DNA from: Planctomycetota bacterium
GTDB lineage: Bacteria > Planctomycetota > UBA1135 > JAKEFM01
Length of the DNA: 64,000 nt
Direction of reading: 5' to 3'
Assembly: GCA_022616055.1 (NCBI GenBank)
Contig: JAKEFM010000028.1
Location: forward strand, 1 to 64,000
The notes beneath the pieces were generated by a model. It saw only the letters and a list, made by a program, of their open reading frames with translations, searched no databases and had not been told where the DNA came from. Within the stretch, counting starts at the first letter, position 1; each line of letters opens with the position of its first letter. This document shows, piece by piece, positions 16,720 through 24,952 of this stretch. Position numbers and translations under genes: made by a program.

Positions 16720-17505
16720 GTGCGCCGCGCGGGGGAGGGCCGCAGGCCGCTCGCGGCGGCGTTCCTCACTCTCCTCGTCCCGGGCCTCGGACACGCCTAC
16801 GCGGGCACGCTCCGGCGAGGGCTCGCCGTCTTCCTCTTCGTGAACGGCCTTTACGCCGCGGGGCTCTGGCTGGGGGAAAGGGCGCTCCTCGGCTTCTGGG
16901 ACCGCTCCTCCTTCCTCGTCCTCTCCAACGTGTCCATCCCGCTCCCGACCCTCCTCCCGGAGATCCTCAACGTCGGGGCGACCTGCGTGGCGTGGGGGAT
17001 CTACTCCGACGTCTCCTACCTCGACCCCGGCGACTCCCCGTGCCGGAACGTGGGGATCCTCCTGACCGCGCTCTCGGGGATCTTCGCGGTCCTCGCCGCC
17101 TCGGACGCCCACTTCCTGGCTCGCGCGGGACGGGTGGGGGTCCGGCGGTATCCGGCGGTGCCGGCCGCCCTCTCCTTCCTCGTCCCCGGTCTCGGCCACT
17201 TCCTCCTCGGGAGGCGGAAGAAGGGGGTTCTCCTCTTCCTCGCCCTGACGTCGATCTTCGTCGTCGGCCTCCTCCTCTCCGACGGGAACATCGTCGACCG
17301 CGACCGCCACTACTACTACTGGGCCGGCCAGATCCTGAACGGGGGCGCGACCTCGATCGCCCACCTCCTCTTCGCGGGCCGGAGGGTCGACGCGTTCCCC
17401 CCTCACCTCGACTCGGCCCTCCTCTTCGTGACGGCCTCGGGGCTCCTCAACGTCCTCGTGATGATCGACGCCTACGCGGAGGCGGACGAGGAGGCCTCCG
17501 CGTGA
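16720..17505 (+). CDS. polytopic membrane protein with two repeated LVPGLGH segments (DUF6677-like)
   Basis: The product is 261 residues from GTG 16720. Six or so hydrophobic helices are arranged as two halves, each opening with the same motif: LTLLVPGLGHAYAGTLRRG near residue 18 and LSFLVPGLGHFLLGRRKKG near residue 150. The PGLGxxxxG(x)n(R/K) pattern resembles TM2/DUF5683-type helical hairpins; the two-fold form suggests the planctomycete family DUF6677, a call made from memory. No catalytic motif is seen. A 68-residue membrane protein gene follows with a GTGA overlap, so the two probably act together. The function is unknown. Confidence 0.65.
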   Translation: MRRAGEGRRPLAAAFLTLLVPGLGHAYAGTLRRGLAVFLFVNGLYAAGLWLGERALLGFWDRSSFLVLSNVSIPLPTLLPEILNVGATCVAWGIYSDVSYLDPGDSPCRNVGILLTALSGIFAVLAASDAHFLARAGRVGVRRYPAVPAALSFLVPGLGHFLLGRRKKGVLLFLALTSIFVVGLLLSDGNIVDRDRHYYYWAGQILNGGATSIAHLLFAGRRVDAFPPHLDSALLFVTASGLLNVLVMIDAYAEADEEASA

Positions 17506-17708
17506 GCCGCTCCTTCCTCTTCCAGCACGTCGGGCTCTTCCTCCTCCTGTCGGCCGCGATCGGTCTCGCGCTCAGCGCCTACGGCCAGGACGACCTCGGC
17601 AAGATCCTGCGCGCCTCCGGGCGCCGGCTCCTCGTCTTCACGATCGGCGTCGCCCTCCTCGGCGGGGCGATGGCCTTCCTCGGGAACGTCGTCCTCGGGG
17701 TCGGGTAG
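17502..17708 (+). CDS. small two-helix membrane protein
   Basis: The product is 68 residues. GTG 17502 overlaps the stop of the preceding membrane protein gene (GTGA), indicating translational coupling. Two hydrophobic helices (about residues 8-25 and 43-65) are separated by a short charged loop (GQDDLGKILRASGRR). There is no recognisable domain. It is probably a partner of the upstream protein. The gene ends 26 bases from the convergent dprA stop. Confidence 0.6.
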   Translation: MSRSFLFQHVGLFLLLSAAIGLALSAYGQDDLGKILRASGRRLLVFTIGVALLGGAMAFLGNVVLGVG

Positions 17709-17734
17709 GGGTCCTCCCGGATCCCTCCCGGCGA

Positions 17735-18823
17735 TCAACAAGCGGGTCCCGCCGCCGCCGGCTCGTTCGCCCGGTAGATCCCGCCCGGACAGCGGCGGAT
17801 CCGGCCGCCGAGCTCGAGGCGAAGCAGCTCGACGAAGAGGTCCTCGACGAGCCGCCCCGTCGCGTCCGAGAGCTCCTCGACGGTCGCGCCCGGACCGATC
17901 GCGGCGAGGAGGGGCTCCTCCGACTCCGACGCGGGGGGAGAGCCGCGCCCGACCTCACGGAGGATGTCCTCGGGGTCCTCGACCAGGGCCGCGCCGCGCC
18001 GCAGCAGCCCGTTCGAGCCCCTCGCCATCGGATTGTCGGCCCTCCCCGGGACCGCCATCACGCTGCGCCCCTGGTCGAGGGCGCACTGGGCGGTGAGGAG
18101 GGATCCGCTCTTCCCCGCGGCCTCGACGACGAGCGTCCCCCGGGAAAGGCCGGAGATCAGCCGGTTTCGACGGGGGAAGTGCCCCTTGAACGCGGGAACG
18201 AGGAGGGGGAACTCGGTGAGGAGGAGCCCATCGGCCTCGATCCGGGAGGGGAGGCGGGTGTCCTCCGCCGGGTACGGGCGCTCGAAGCCGCTCCCGAGGA
18301 CGGCGATCGTCCTTCCCCCCGCGTCGAGGGCGCCTCGGTGGGCCGCCGAGTCGATCCCCCGCGCGAGCCCACTCACGACGACCACGCCCGCGGCGGCGAC
18401 ACCCACGGCCAGCCGGTGGGCCATTTCGCGCCCGTAGCCGGTCGGAGTCCGCGTCCCGACGATCGCCACCGCGGAGATATCCCCCTCGAGGAGGTCCAGG
18501 CGCCCTCGCGCGTAGAGGACCGGCGGGGGGAGGGGGATCGTCCGGAGGGGCTCGGGGAAGGTCGCCTCGGGGAGGGTGAGGATCCTCGCCCCGAGGCGGG
18601 CGGCGCGAGCGGTCTCCCGATCGAGCTCCCGGGCGCTCTCCTCCGAGAGGGCCGCCTCGGAGATGGGGGGTGGGATGCCGGCCTCCTCCCAGTCTCGAGG
18701 GGAAGCGGCGAGGGCGGCATCCGCGCAGCCGAACCGCCGCACGAGGCGGTCGATCCTCCCCGGTCCCAGCCCCGGGACGAGGTTCAGGCGGACGAGGGCC
18801 AGGCTCTCCGGATTCATCCCCAC
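17735..18823 (-). CDS. dprA: DNA-processing protein DprA (Smf)
   Basis: The product is 362 residues. It binds single-stranded DNA entering during transformation and loads RecA. An N-terminal HhH/SAM-like region (LNLVPGLGPGRIDRLVRRFG) precedes the Rossmann-like DprA domain with VGTRTPTGYGREMA, SGLARGIDSAAHRGAL, TIAVLGSG and PRRNRLISGLS. The C-terminal 55 residues form a winged-helix-like DprA domain ending CPGGIYR. All usual motifs are intact. The start is either GTG 18823 or ATG 18817, two codons apart. The gene stands alone, convergent with the membrane-protein pair. No other competence gene is in the window. Confidence 0.93.
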   Translation of the reverse strand: MGMNPESLALVRLNLVPGLGPGRIDRLVRRFGCADAALAASPRDWEEAGIPPPISEAALSEESARELDRETARAARLGARILTLPEATFPEPLRTIPLPPPVLYARGRLDLLEGDISAVAIVGTRTPTGYGREMAHRLAVGVAAAGVVVVSGLARGIDSAAHRGALDAGGRTIAVLGSGFERPYPAEDTRLPSRIEADGLLLTEFPLLVPAFKGHFPRRNRLISGLSRGTLVVEAAGKSGSLLTAQCALDQGRSVMAVPGRADNPMARGSNGLLRRGAALVEDPEDILREVGRGSPPASESEEPLLAAIGPGATVEELSDATGRLVEDLFVELLRLELGGRIRRCPGGIYRANEPAAAGPAC

Positions 18824-18870
18824 AAGGGAAGGGGCGGGGTGGTTACACGGGTGGGGACGCCGGAGGAGGA

Positions 18871-18899
18871 TTGACCCCGGAATCCCGCGGGACTACACC
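18871..18899 (+). promoter_or_regulatory. candidate promoter for the archease-rtcB operon
   Basis: TTGACC (18871-18876) and TACACC (18894-18899) are 17 bases apart, about 110 bases before the archease ATG. The -35 is good and the -10 weak. The position fits the only promoter the two genes need. Confidence 0.35.
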
Positions 18900-19009
18900 G
18901 TGGGCCGGCCCTGGCGCCTTCGGCCGGGGTTCCCGCCTCGCAGGAGGACACCGCCAGGTGCTCCTCCTGCTCTTCGTTTCGGGAGCGGGGCTTGCTCAGG
19001 AGAGGGTCG

Positions 19010-19432
19010 ATGCCCCCGGGGCCGTACGAGGTCTTCGAGCATGGCGCGGACTACGGGGTCCGCGGCTTCGGCCCCACCCTGGAGGCGGCCTTCGAGAACG
19101 CCGCGCGCGCCATGTTCTCGATCGCCGTCGAGCCGCTCTCCGCGGTGCGGCCCCTCCGCCGGATCGCGGTCGAGGCGGAGGCGCCCGACGAGGAGCTCCT
19201 CCTCGTCGAGTGGCTGAACGCGCTCCTGGCCGCCGCCAGCCTCGAGGGGATCGTTCCCGGGGACTGCCGGGCGCGGATCTCGGACGGAAGGCTGGCGGGG
19301 GAGGCGTCGGGAGAGCCCTTCGATCCGGCCCGGCACCGGGGGGGCACGGAAGTGAAAGGGGCGACGCTGACCCTCCTCCGGGTGGCGCGCGAGGGGGAGG
19401 GGTACCTCGCCCAGTGCGTCGTGGACGTGTGA
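19010..19432 (+). CDS. archease (RtcB activator)
   Basis: The product is 140 residues. ATG 19010 is preceded by AGGAG at a proper distance; an upstream TTG at 18992 is rejected. The archease fold is recognisable: YEVFEHGADYGVRGFGPTLEAAFENAA at the start, DEELLLVEWLNALLAAAS in the middle and GGTEVKGATLTLLRV near the end, including the acidic and histidine residues that bind divalent metal. Archease speeds guanylylation and turnover of the RNA ligase RtcB. The rtcB gene begins four bases after its stop, confirming the pairing. Confidence 0.92.
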   Translation: MPPGPYEVFEHGADYGVRGFGPTLEAAFENAARAMFSIAVEPLSAVRPLRRIAVEAEAPDEELLLVEWLNALLAAASLEGIVPGDCRARISDGRLAGEASGEPFDPARHRGGTEVKGATLTLLRVAREGEGYLAQCVVDV

Positions 19433-19435
19433 GCC

Positions 19436-20866
19436 ATGCAGACGAGCGACCTCCACCAGATCTCCGAGTCCTGCTTCGAGATCCCGGCCGTCGGCCTGAT
19501 GAACGTCCCGGCCCGGCTCTTCGCCGACCGCGCCCTCCTCGAGGGGATGGACGAGAAGGTCCGCGAGCAGATCTCGAACGTCGCGCGGCTGCCGGGGATC
19601 GTGACGGCGGCCTTCGCGATGCCCGACGCCCACTGGGGCTACGGCTTCCCGATCGGGGGGGTCGCCGCGTTCGACCCTCGCCAGGGGGGCGTGATCTCGA
19701 TGGGGGGGATCGGCTACGACATCTCCTGCGGCGTTCGGGCGCTGCGGACCGGGCTCCCCGAGGAGGAGGTGCGGCCGCGCCTGGAGGAGGTTGCGACCGC
19801 CCTCTTCGAGCGGGTTCCCGCGGGGATCGGCTCCGAGGGGAAGATCCGGCTCGACCGCAGGGGCCTCGACGAGGTCCTCCTCGGCGGCGCGCGGTGGGCC
19901 GTCGAGCAGGGCTACGGGGAGCCCGGCGAGCTCGAGTTCGTCGAGGAGCGCGGCCGCATGGAAGGGGCCGACACGGGGGCGGTCTCCGACACGGCGAAGA
20001 GCCGCGGGCTGAACCAGATCGGGACGCTCGGCTCCGGGAACCACTACCTCGAGGTCCAGGTCGTCGACCAGGTCCACGACGCCGACGCCGCCTCCGCCTT
20101 CGGGATCGCCGCGGGGGAGGTCCTCCTCACCCTCCACTGCGGCTCGCGCGCGATCGGCCATCAGGTGGCGACCGACTACCAGCGGGAGCTCGGCAAGGCC
20201 GCCAGGCGCCTCGGCCTCTCCCTCCCCGACCGGGAGCTCGTCTGCGCCCCGATCGACTCCCCCGAGGGGCGCCGCTACTACGGGGCGATGGCGGCGGCCG
20301 TCAACGGCGCGCTCGCCAACCGCCAGGTGATCGCCGCCCTCGCCGCGCGCGCCTTCCGGTCGGTCCTGCCGGAGGCGCGGGTCGGGATCCTCTACGACGT
20401 CTCCCACAACACCTGCAAGGTCGAGGAGCACGAGGTCGACGGGGCGCGCCGCCGCCTCTGGGTCCACCGCAAGGGGGCGACCCGGGCCTTCGGTCCGGGG
20501 CATCCCGACGTGCCGGCGGCCTACCGCGAGGTGGGGCAGCCCGTCCTCGTCGGGGGGACCATGGGGACGGGCTCGTACGTGCTGGCGGGGACCTCCGCGT
20601 CGGCCGGCCTCGCCTTCGCGTCGGCCTGCCACGGGGCCGGCCGCTCGATGAGCCGCAACGAGGCGCTGCGCCACTGGCGCGGCGATCGCCTGCAGCGGGA
20701 GCTCGCCTCGCGGGGGATCCTGATCAAGGGACACAGCCTCCGGGGGCTCGCCGAGGAGGCGCCCGGGGCCTACAAGGACATCGACGACGTCGCCCGCGCC
20801 ACCCACGAGGCCGGGCTCGCCCGGAGGGTGGCGCGCCTGCGGCCGATCGCCTGCGTCAAGGGCTGA
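19436..20866 (+). CDS. rtcB: RNA-splicing/repair ligase RtcB
   Basis: The product is 476 residues. It joins 2',3'-cyclic phosphate or 3'-phosphate RNA ends to 5'-OH ends using GTP and Mn2+. The metal ligands fall at D95 and C98 (GYDISCGVR), H203 (GSGNHYLE), H234 (LHCGSRAIGHQ) and H324 (YDVSHNTCK), and the guanylylated histidine is H399 in ACHGAGRSMSR. The numbering is almost that of Pyrococcus RtcB. All catalytic residues are present. With archease immediately upstream, this is a complete RNA repair unit of the archaeal-eukaryal type. I see no adjacent RtcR regulator or RtcA, so it is probably expressed from its own promoter. Confidence 0.95.
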   Translation: MQTSDLHQISESCFEIPAVGLMNVPARLFADRALLEGMDEKVREQISNVARLPGIVTAAFAMPDAHWGYGFPIGGVAAFDPRQGGVISMGGIGYDISCGVRALRTGLPEEEVRPRLEEVATALFERVPAGIGSEGKIRLDRRGLDEVLLGGARWAVEQGYGEPGELEFVEERGRMEGADTGAVSDTAKSRGLNQIGTLGSGNHYLEVQVVDQVHDADAASAFGIAAGEVLLTLHCGSRAIGHQVATDYQRELGKAARRLGLSLPDRELVCAPIDSPEGRRYYGAMAAAVNGALANRQVIAALAARAFRSVLPEARVGILYDVSHNTCKVEEHEVDGARRRLWVHRKGATRAFGPGHPDVPAAYREVGQPVLVGGTMGTGSYVLAGTSASAGLAFASACHGAGRSMSRNEALRHWRGDRLQRELASRGILIKGHSLRGLAEEAPGAYKDIDDVARATHEAGLARRVARLRPIACVKG

Positions 20867-20902
20867 GGCGCCCGGGCCCTCCCCGGATCTCCCGGGGTGG
20901 CT

Positions 20903-20908
20903 TAGAAT
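20903..20908 (+). promoter_or_regulatory. candidate -10 element TAGAAT before the GH172-like gene
   Basis: TAGAAT lies 20 bases before ATG 20928 in the 61-base gap after rtcB. There is no recognisable -35. The same hexamer precedes thyX and the YdjY gene. Confidence 0.4.
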
Positions 20909-20927
20909 CGCCTCTCCCAGCCCCGGG

Positions 20928-22961
20928 ATGATGCGCGCACCCCGAACGCGCTGGTTCTCGAGCCTCGCCGCGCTCGGTTCCCTCCTCGCCTCCTGCGCGG
21001 GAGGCGGCGGAGGCGGAGGATCCGGCGACACCCCCCCGCCCGCGGTGGTGAACCCGAACGTCGGGCTCGCCGTCCTCGAGCGGTTCGACCGCCTCGCCGA
21101 GCTGCCGGCGGGGGAGCGGCACGCCCACTTCGGCGGGTTCGACCTGACCGGGGGGAACGACGACGGGTTCTCCGGCGTCGGCATCGTCCCCGGGAACCGC
21201 GCCTACCTGTACCACGACGGCGCGGAGTTCGTGATCTTCGAGGTCGAAGGGGCGGGGGTCGTGAACCGGCTCAGCTTCGCGCTCCTCGGCGGGACCTTCA
21301 CGCCTCCCGTCTTCTTCGTCCTCGGCGCGGAGTTCTTCCCCCTGAAGTTCTACTTCGACGGGGAGAGCGTCCCCCGGATCGTGCTGACGATCGAGGAGCT
21401 CACGTCAGGGGCGACGGCGGGATTCCCCTCCCCCCTGGTCGGCGGCGAGGTCGTCTCGTCGGGCGGGCCCTTCGGGTACTTTCCTCTCCCGTTCGAGCAA
21501 GGGCTGCGCATCGCGACGCAGGGGATCCCGCACTTCTACAACATCGACGCCCGGCTCTTCGAGACGGCGGAGGGGGTGAAGACGTACGAGGCTTCCGACG
21601 ACCCCTCCGACGCCCTCGCGGTCCTCGCCCTCGTCGGGTCCGACCCGAAGCCGGGGAGCGAGGCCGACCTCTCGATCGCGGGGACGACGAGCGTCGACCC
21701 GGGAGAGAGAGACGTGATCGCCTCCCTTTCGGGGGAGGGGTGGATCACGGCCGTCGAGCTCCGCCCCCTCGACGGGCAGCCTCCCGCGACCCTCCGCGGC
21801 GTGCGCCTGCAGGTCGCCTACGACGGGGAAGGGCAGGCTCGCGTCGACGCGCCGATCGGGCTCCTCTTCGGGACCGGCTTCGCCCCCGTCCCGGTCGCGG
21901 GCCTCGCCTTCGGCCGCCGCGACGACGGGACCGGCTATCTCTACTTCCCGATGCCCTTCCACTCCTCGGCGAGCGTCCGTCTCATCAACGACTCGCCGAA
22001 CCCGGTCTCCGTCGAGCATGTCGTGCGTTGGCGGGAGGGGTCGTACGGTGCCCCGTTCGGGTACTTCAGCGCGAGCCACACCTTCCTCGACGCGCCGGTG
22101 CCGGGGGAGGACGTGGTCCTCCTCGACACGACGGGGCACGGCCGCCTCGTCGGCATCGTGGCGGATCTGACGACCCCCGACCCCCCCTTCGGGCGCACCC
22201 TCCTCGAGGGGGACGAGCGCATCTACGTCGACGGGCTGCGGACCCCCGCCGTCCACGGGACGGCGACGGAGACCTTCTTCAACTGGGGGTGGTACGAGAG
22301 CCCGGTCGAGACCCCCTTCGCGCAGCCGATGCACGGCTATCCCCACCACGGCGTCGGCCCCGACAGCGACGAGACCTCCTGCTACCGGCTGATGTTCGGC
22401 GACTCGATCCCCTTCTACGAGAGCCTCCGGTTCGGCTTCGAGCACGGCGGGATCAACACGAACGAGGGGATCTACGACGCCGTCGTGTTCTACTACCGCG
22501 CGGACGCGCCCGCCCTCGTCCAGACCGACGAGTTCGACGTGGGGAACATCGCGAGCGAGGCGGACCACTCCTATGCCCTCGTCCCGGGCGTCTCGCCCAG
22601 CGCACTGCTCTCCTCCTTCGAGGGGAGCGCGGCGAGCCTCGTCCCGGACGACGGCTACGAGGTCGGGGCCTCGAGCTCCTTCCTCGCCGAGATCCTCCCC
22701 TCGAACGAGGGGGTGCGGCTCGTCCGGCTCTCGGACCAGGAGACCGACCGCCAGCGCGCGGAGGTCCGCGTCGATGGAGCGCCGGTCGGCGTCTGGTACC
22801 AGTCAAGGACGAACCCCTTTTCCCGGTGGATGGAGGACGCCTTCGAGATCCCCGCAGCGTTCACGGCGGGCAAGTCCCAGATCGCCGTGACGATCCTTCC
22901 CTCGGGGAACGGCACCTCCTGGAACGAGTTCCGCTACAAGGTCTTCAGCCGGCTTCCCTGA
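20928..22961 (+). CDS. lipoprotein of the DUF2961/GH172 glycosidase family
   Basis: The product is 677 residues. The leader ends in a lipobox (LLASC), followed by a Gly-rich spacer, so a membrane-anchored lipoprotein is predicted. Family motifs are LLEGDERIYVDG and HGTATETFFNWGWY; the family norm is EGDExxxVDG and GTGTEDYF. Glutamates E427 and E448 are 21 apart, which from memory is the spacing of the catalytic pair (E270/E291) of the GH172 alpha-fructofuranosidase. Known GH172 enzymes act on fructofuranosides or arabinofuranosides. The changed GTATETFF means activity needs testing. Its 3' end overlaps the convergent DUF309 gene by 17 bases. Confidence 0.78.
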   Translation: MMRAPRTRWFSSLAALGSLLASCAGGGGGGGSGDTPPPAVVNPNVGLAVLERFDRLAELPAGERHAHFGGFDLTGGNDDGFSGVGIVPGNRAYLYHDGAEFVIFEVEGAGVVNRLSFALLGGTFTPPVFFVLGAEFFPLKFYFDGESVPRIVLTIEELTSGATAGFPSPLVGGEVVSSGGPFGYFPLPFEQGLRIATQGIPHFYNIDARLFETAEGVKTYEASDDPSDALAVLALVGSDPKPGSEADLSIAGTTSVDPGERDVIASLSGEGWITAVELRPLDGQPPATLRGVRLQVAYDGEGQARVDAPIGLLFGTGFAPVPVAGLAFGRRDDGTGYLYFPMPFHSSASVRLINDSPNPVSVEHVVRWREGSYGAPFGYFSASHTFLDAPVPGEDVVLLDTTGHGRLVGIVADLTTPDPPFGRTLLEGDERIYVDGLRTPAVHGTATETFFNWGWYESPVETPFAQPMHGYPHHGVGPDSDETSCYRLMFGDSIPFYESLRFGFEHGGINTNEGIYDAVVFYYRADAPALVQTDEFDVGNIASEADHSYALVPGVSPSALLSSFEGSAASLVPDDGYEVGASSSFLAEILPSNEGVRLVRLSDQETDRQRAEVRVDGAPVGVWYQSRTNPFSRWMEDAFEIPAAFTAGKSQIAVTILPSGNGTSWNEFRYKVFSRLP

Positions 22962-23325
22962 GGCGGATCCTCGGGACGGCGGCCTCGTCGAGCGCGACGG
23001 CCTCCCCCGGCCGCGCGTCGAGGAGGGGAGCGAAGAGCCCCTCGAGGCGCGCCAGGAGGTCCGGAACGTCGAGCCCCATCGTTCCCGCCGCGTACTTCGA
23101 GAGGTATCCCCGGCTCCCGGCGTGGAGGCGCCGCGCCCCGGCGAGGTTCCCCCTCCGGAAGTGGTAGATCGACACGGCGGCCTGGATGAGCCCCTTGTAG
23201 AAGTCCGAGAGCGGCCCCCCCGTCTCGAGCCAGATCGCCTCCCACGCCTCGTGGGCCTCGAAGAACTCCCCGCGGTTGAAGTGCTCGATCCCGGCGAGGT
23301 ACTCGGGCGGGTATCCGGGCTCCAT
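22945..23325 (-). CDS. DUF309 protein
   Basis: The product is 126 residues from an ATG. The DUF309 signature is clear: GIEHFNRGEFFEAHEAWEAIW near residue 12, then FYKGLIQAAVSIYHFRRGN. These helices carry conserved Glu and His residues that could bind metal, but the biochemical role is unknown. The gene lies ten bases after the upstream membrane protein gene on the same strand and overlaps the end of the convergent GH172-like gene by 17 bases. Confidence 0.85.
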   Translation of the reverse strand: MEPGYPPEYLAGIEHFNRGEFFEAHEAWEAIWLETGGPLSDFYKGLIQAAVSIYHFRRGNLAGARRLHAGSRGYLSKYAAGTMGLDVPDLLARLEGLFAPLLDARPGEAVALDEAAVPRIRLREAG

Positions 23326-23335
23326 TCGGCCCCTC

Positions 23336-24856
23336 TCAGCGCGGCGCGAGCCCCTCGGCGGGAAACGGAGGGAGGTCCACGGCGCGCGCCTTCGGGACCC
23401 AGACCTCGGCCAGGCCGATCCCCTGCCCCGTCCGCGTCCGCAGGTCGGCGGGGAGGGACGGCATCCGCTCGTCGCGCCGGTACGCGGCGAGGAGCCGGGC
23501 GCGGAAGGAGACCGGCGTGTCGGGATCCGCGAGGACGAGGTCGAACTCCCCGCGCTCGAGCGCGGCCAGGTCCTCCCGCCGCGCCGCGAACGGCTCGACG
23601 ATCTCCGCCACGGCGTAGGCGGTGGGGGGGGGGATGCCTCCCGCCAGGACGTGGAGGTAGTTGAAGTCGGCGACCCAGAAGCGCCCCGGGAACCCCCGGA
23701 GGTAGGAGACGAGAGCCTCGCCCGCCCGCCGATCGGCCTCCTCCGGGATCTGCGCCCGGACCGAGAACCAGCCTCCCACCGGGACCGCCGCGAGGAGGAG
23801 GGAGGCGAGCCCGACGGGGACGAAGCCCGCGCCGGCTCGCTGGGCCCGGTCGAGCGCGAGCGCCGCGGCGAGAGTGCCGAACGCGGCGGCGGGCATCAGG
23901 TCGTTCACCCACGCGCCCACCTTGAAGAGGGTGAGGAGCGAGATCGCGCCCGCCGCGCCGAAGAGGAGGGCCGCCCGCTTCGAGGCGGAGTCGCGCCCCG
24001 CGCAGAGAAGGCCCGCGACGCTCCCCGCGGCGAGGAGAGGGAAGGCGAGAGTGGGAGGGGAGAAGAGCAGGGCGAGACCGGGCAGCCACCCCTCGAGGAA
24101 GAGGCCGTGGCTCATCGGCACGAGGACCGTGAAGGCGAGGAAGCGCCCGTCGGTCGCCTGGTTGGCGGCGAGCGCCAGCCCGGCGCCCACGACGGCGTAG
24201 ACCGCGAGGCCGAGGAGCCTCGTCTTGACGGGGAGGGGAGTGGAGAGGAGCGCGACGGCCGCGATCGGCACGGTCGTCTGTTTCGAGAAGGCGGCGGCGA
24301 GGAGGAGGAGGATCGCCAGCCCGAGCTTTCCGCTCCCCGGGTTCTCCCTCGCGTGGAGGAGGCCCGCCCCCGCCACGAGGAGGAAGATCGCCAGGGAGTC
24401 GACGCGGGCGAGGTCGTACCAGCAGCCGCTTGCGCCGAAGAGGGCAAGGTAGAGGGCGCCGGCGAGGACCGCGGAGGAGATCCTCCCCCCGGCGGCGCGG
24501 ACCCACGCGGCGAGAGAGAGGACCGTCCCGAGGGTTGCCAGCGAGGAGAGCGCCCGCGCGAGGGGGAAGGAGGGACCGAACAGGGCGAAGAGGGGGGCGA
24601 GGAGGAGGGGGTAGAGCGGGCCGTATTCGTGGGGCACGAAGTCGCGGGAAGGGTCGCCGTAGAGCGCCCCTCCCCGCACGAGGTCGAAGGCCTGGGAGAG
24701 GAGGTTCGTCTCCAGGAATTCGAGGTGGAAGGGATAGTCCACCCGACCGAGGAGGACGGTGAGGGCGCGCGCCGCGCCCACCAGGGCCCCCGCGAGCGCG
24801 AGGGCGACGAAGGGGGTTCGCGAGCGCTCGGGGATGCGCTCGGGCGTGGGATTCAC
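23336..24856 (-). CDS. polytopic membrane protein, glycosyltransferase-like (GT39/DUF2029-type)
   Basis: The product is 506 residues from an ATG. About eleven hydrophobic segments span residues 18-375, and a soluble domain of about 130 residues ends the protein. The first loop holds acidic residues in LEFLETNLLSQAFDLVRGG followed by FVPHEYGPLYPLLLAPLFALFG. This pattern (acidic residues, then YGPLYPLLLAP) is typical of polyprenyl-phosphate-sugar-dependent transferases. A similar architecture occurs in the products at 779-2710 and 57710-59626. No close assignment is possible. It is probably in the same transcript as the DUF309 gene. Confidence 0.6.
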   Translation of the reverse strand: MNPTPERIPERSRTPFVALALAGALVGAARALTVLLGRVDYPFHLEFLETNLLSQAFDLVRGGALYGDPSRDFVPHEYGPLYPLLLAPLFALFGPSFPLARALSSLATLGTVLSLAAWVRAAGGRISSAVLAGALYLALFGASGCWYDLARVDSLAIFLLVAGAGLLHARENPGSGKLGLAILLLLAAAFSKQTTVPIAAVALLSTPLPVKTRLLGLAVYAVVGAGLALAANQATDGRFLAFTVLVPMSHGLFLEGWLPGLALLFSPPTLAFPLLAAGSVAGLLCAGRDSASKRAALLFGAAGAISLLTLFKVGAWVNDLMPAAAFGTLAAALALDRAQRAGAGFVPVGLASLLLAAVPVGGWFSVRAQIPEEADRRAGEALVSYLRGFPGRFWVADFNYLHVLAGGIPPPTAYAVAEIVEPFAARREDLAALERGEFDLVLADPDTPVSFRARLLAAYRRDERMPSLPADLRTRTGQGIGLAEVWVPKARAVDLPPFPAEGLAPR

Positions 24857-24893
24857 CTGGAAAGGGGGGACCTGGGGGCGCGGGCCCGCGGAT

Positions 24894-24899
24894 TAGACT
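24894..24899 (+). promoter_or_regulatory. candidate -10 element TAGACT before the SGNH hydrolase gene
   Basis: An AT-rich hexamer in the 96-base divergent gap, 53 bases before ATG 24953. No -35 was recognised. Confidence 0.25.
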
Positions 24900-24952
24900 G
24901 CGGAGCCCGCGGGGGTCGAAGAGGATCCGCTCCCGCGCCGGACCCCTTCTCG

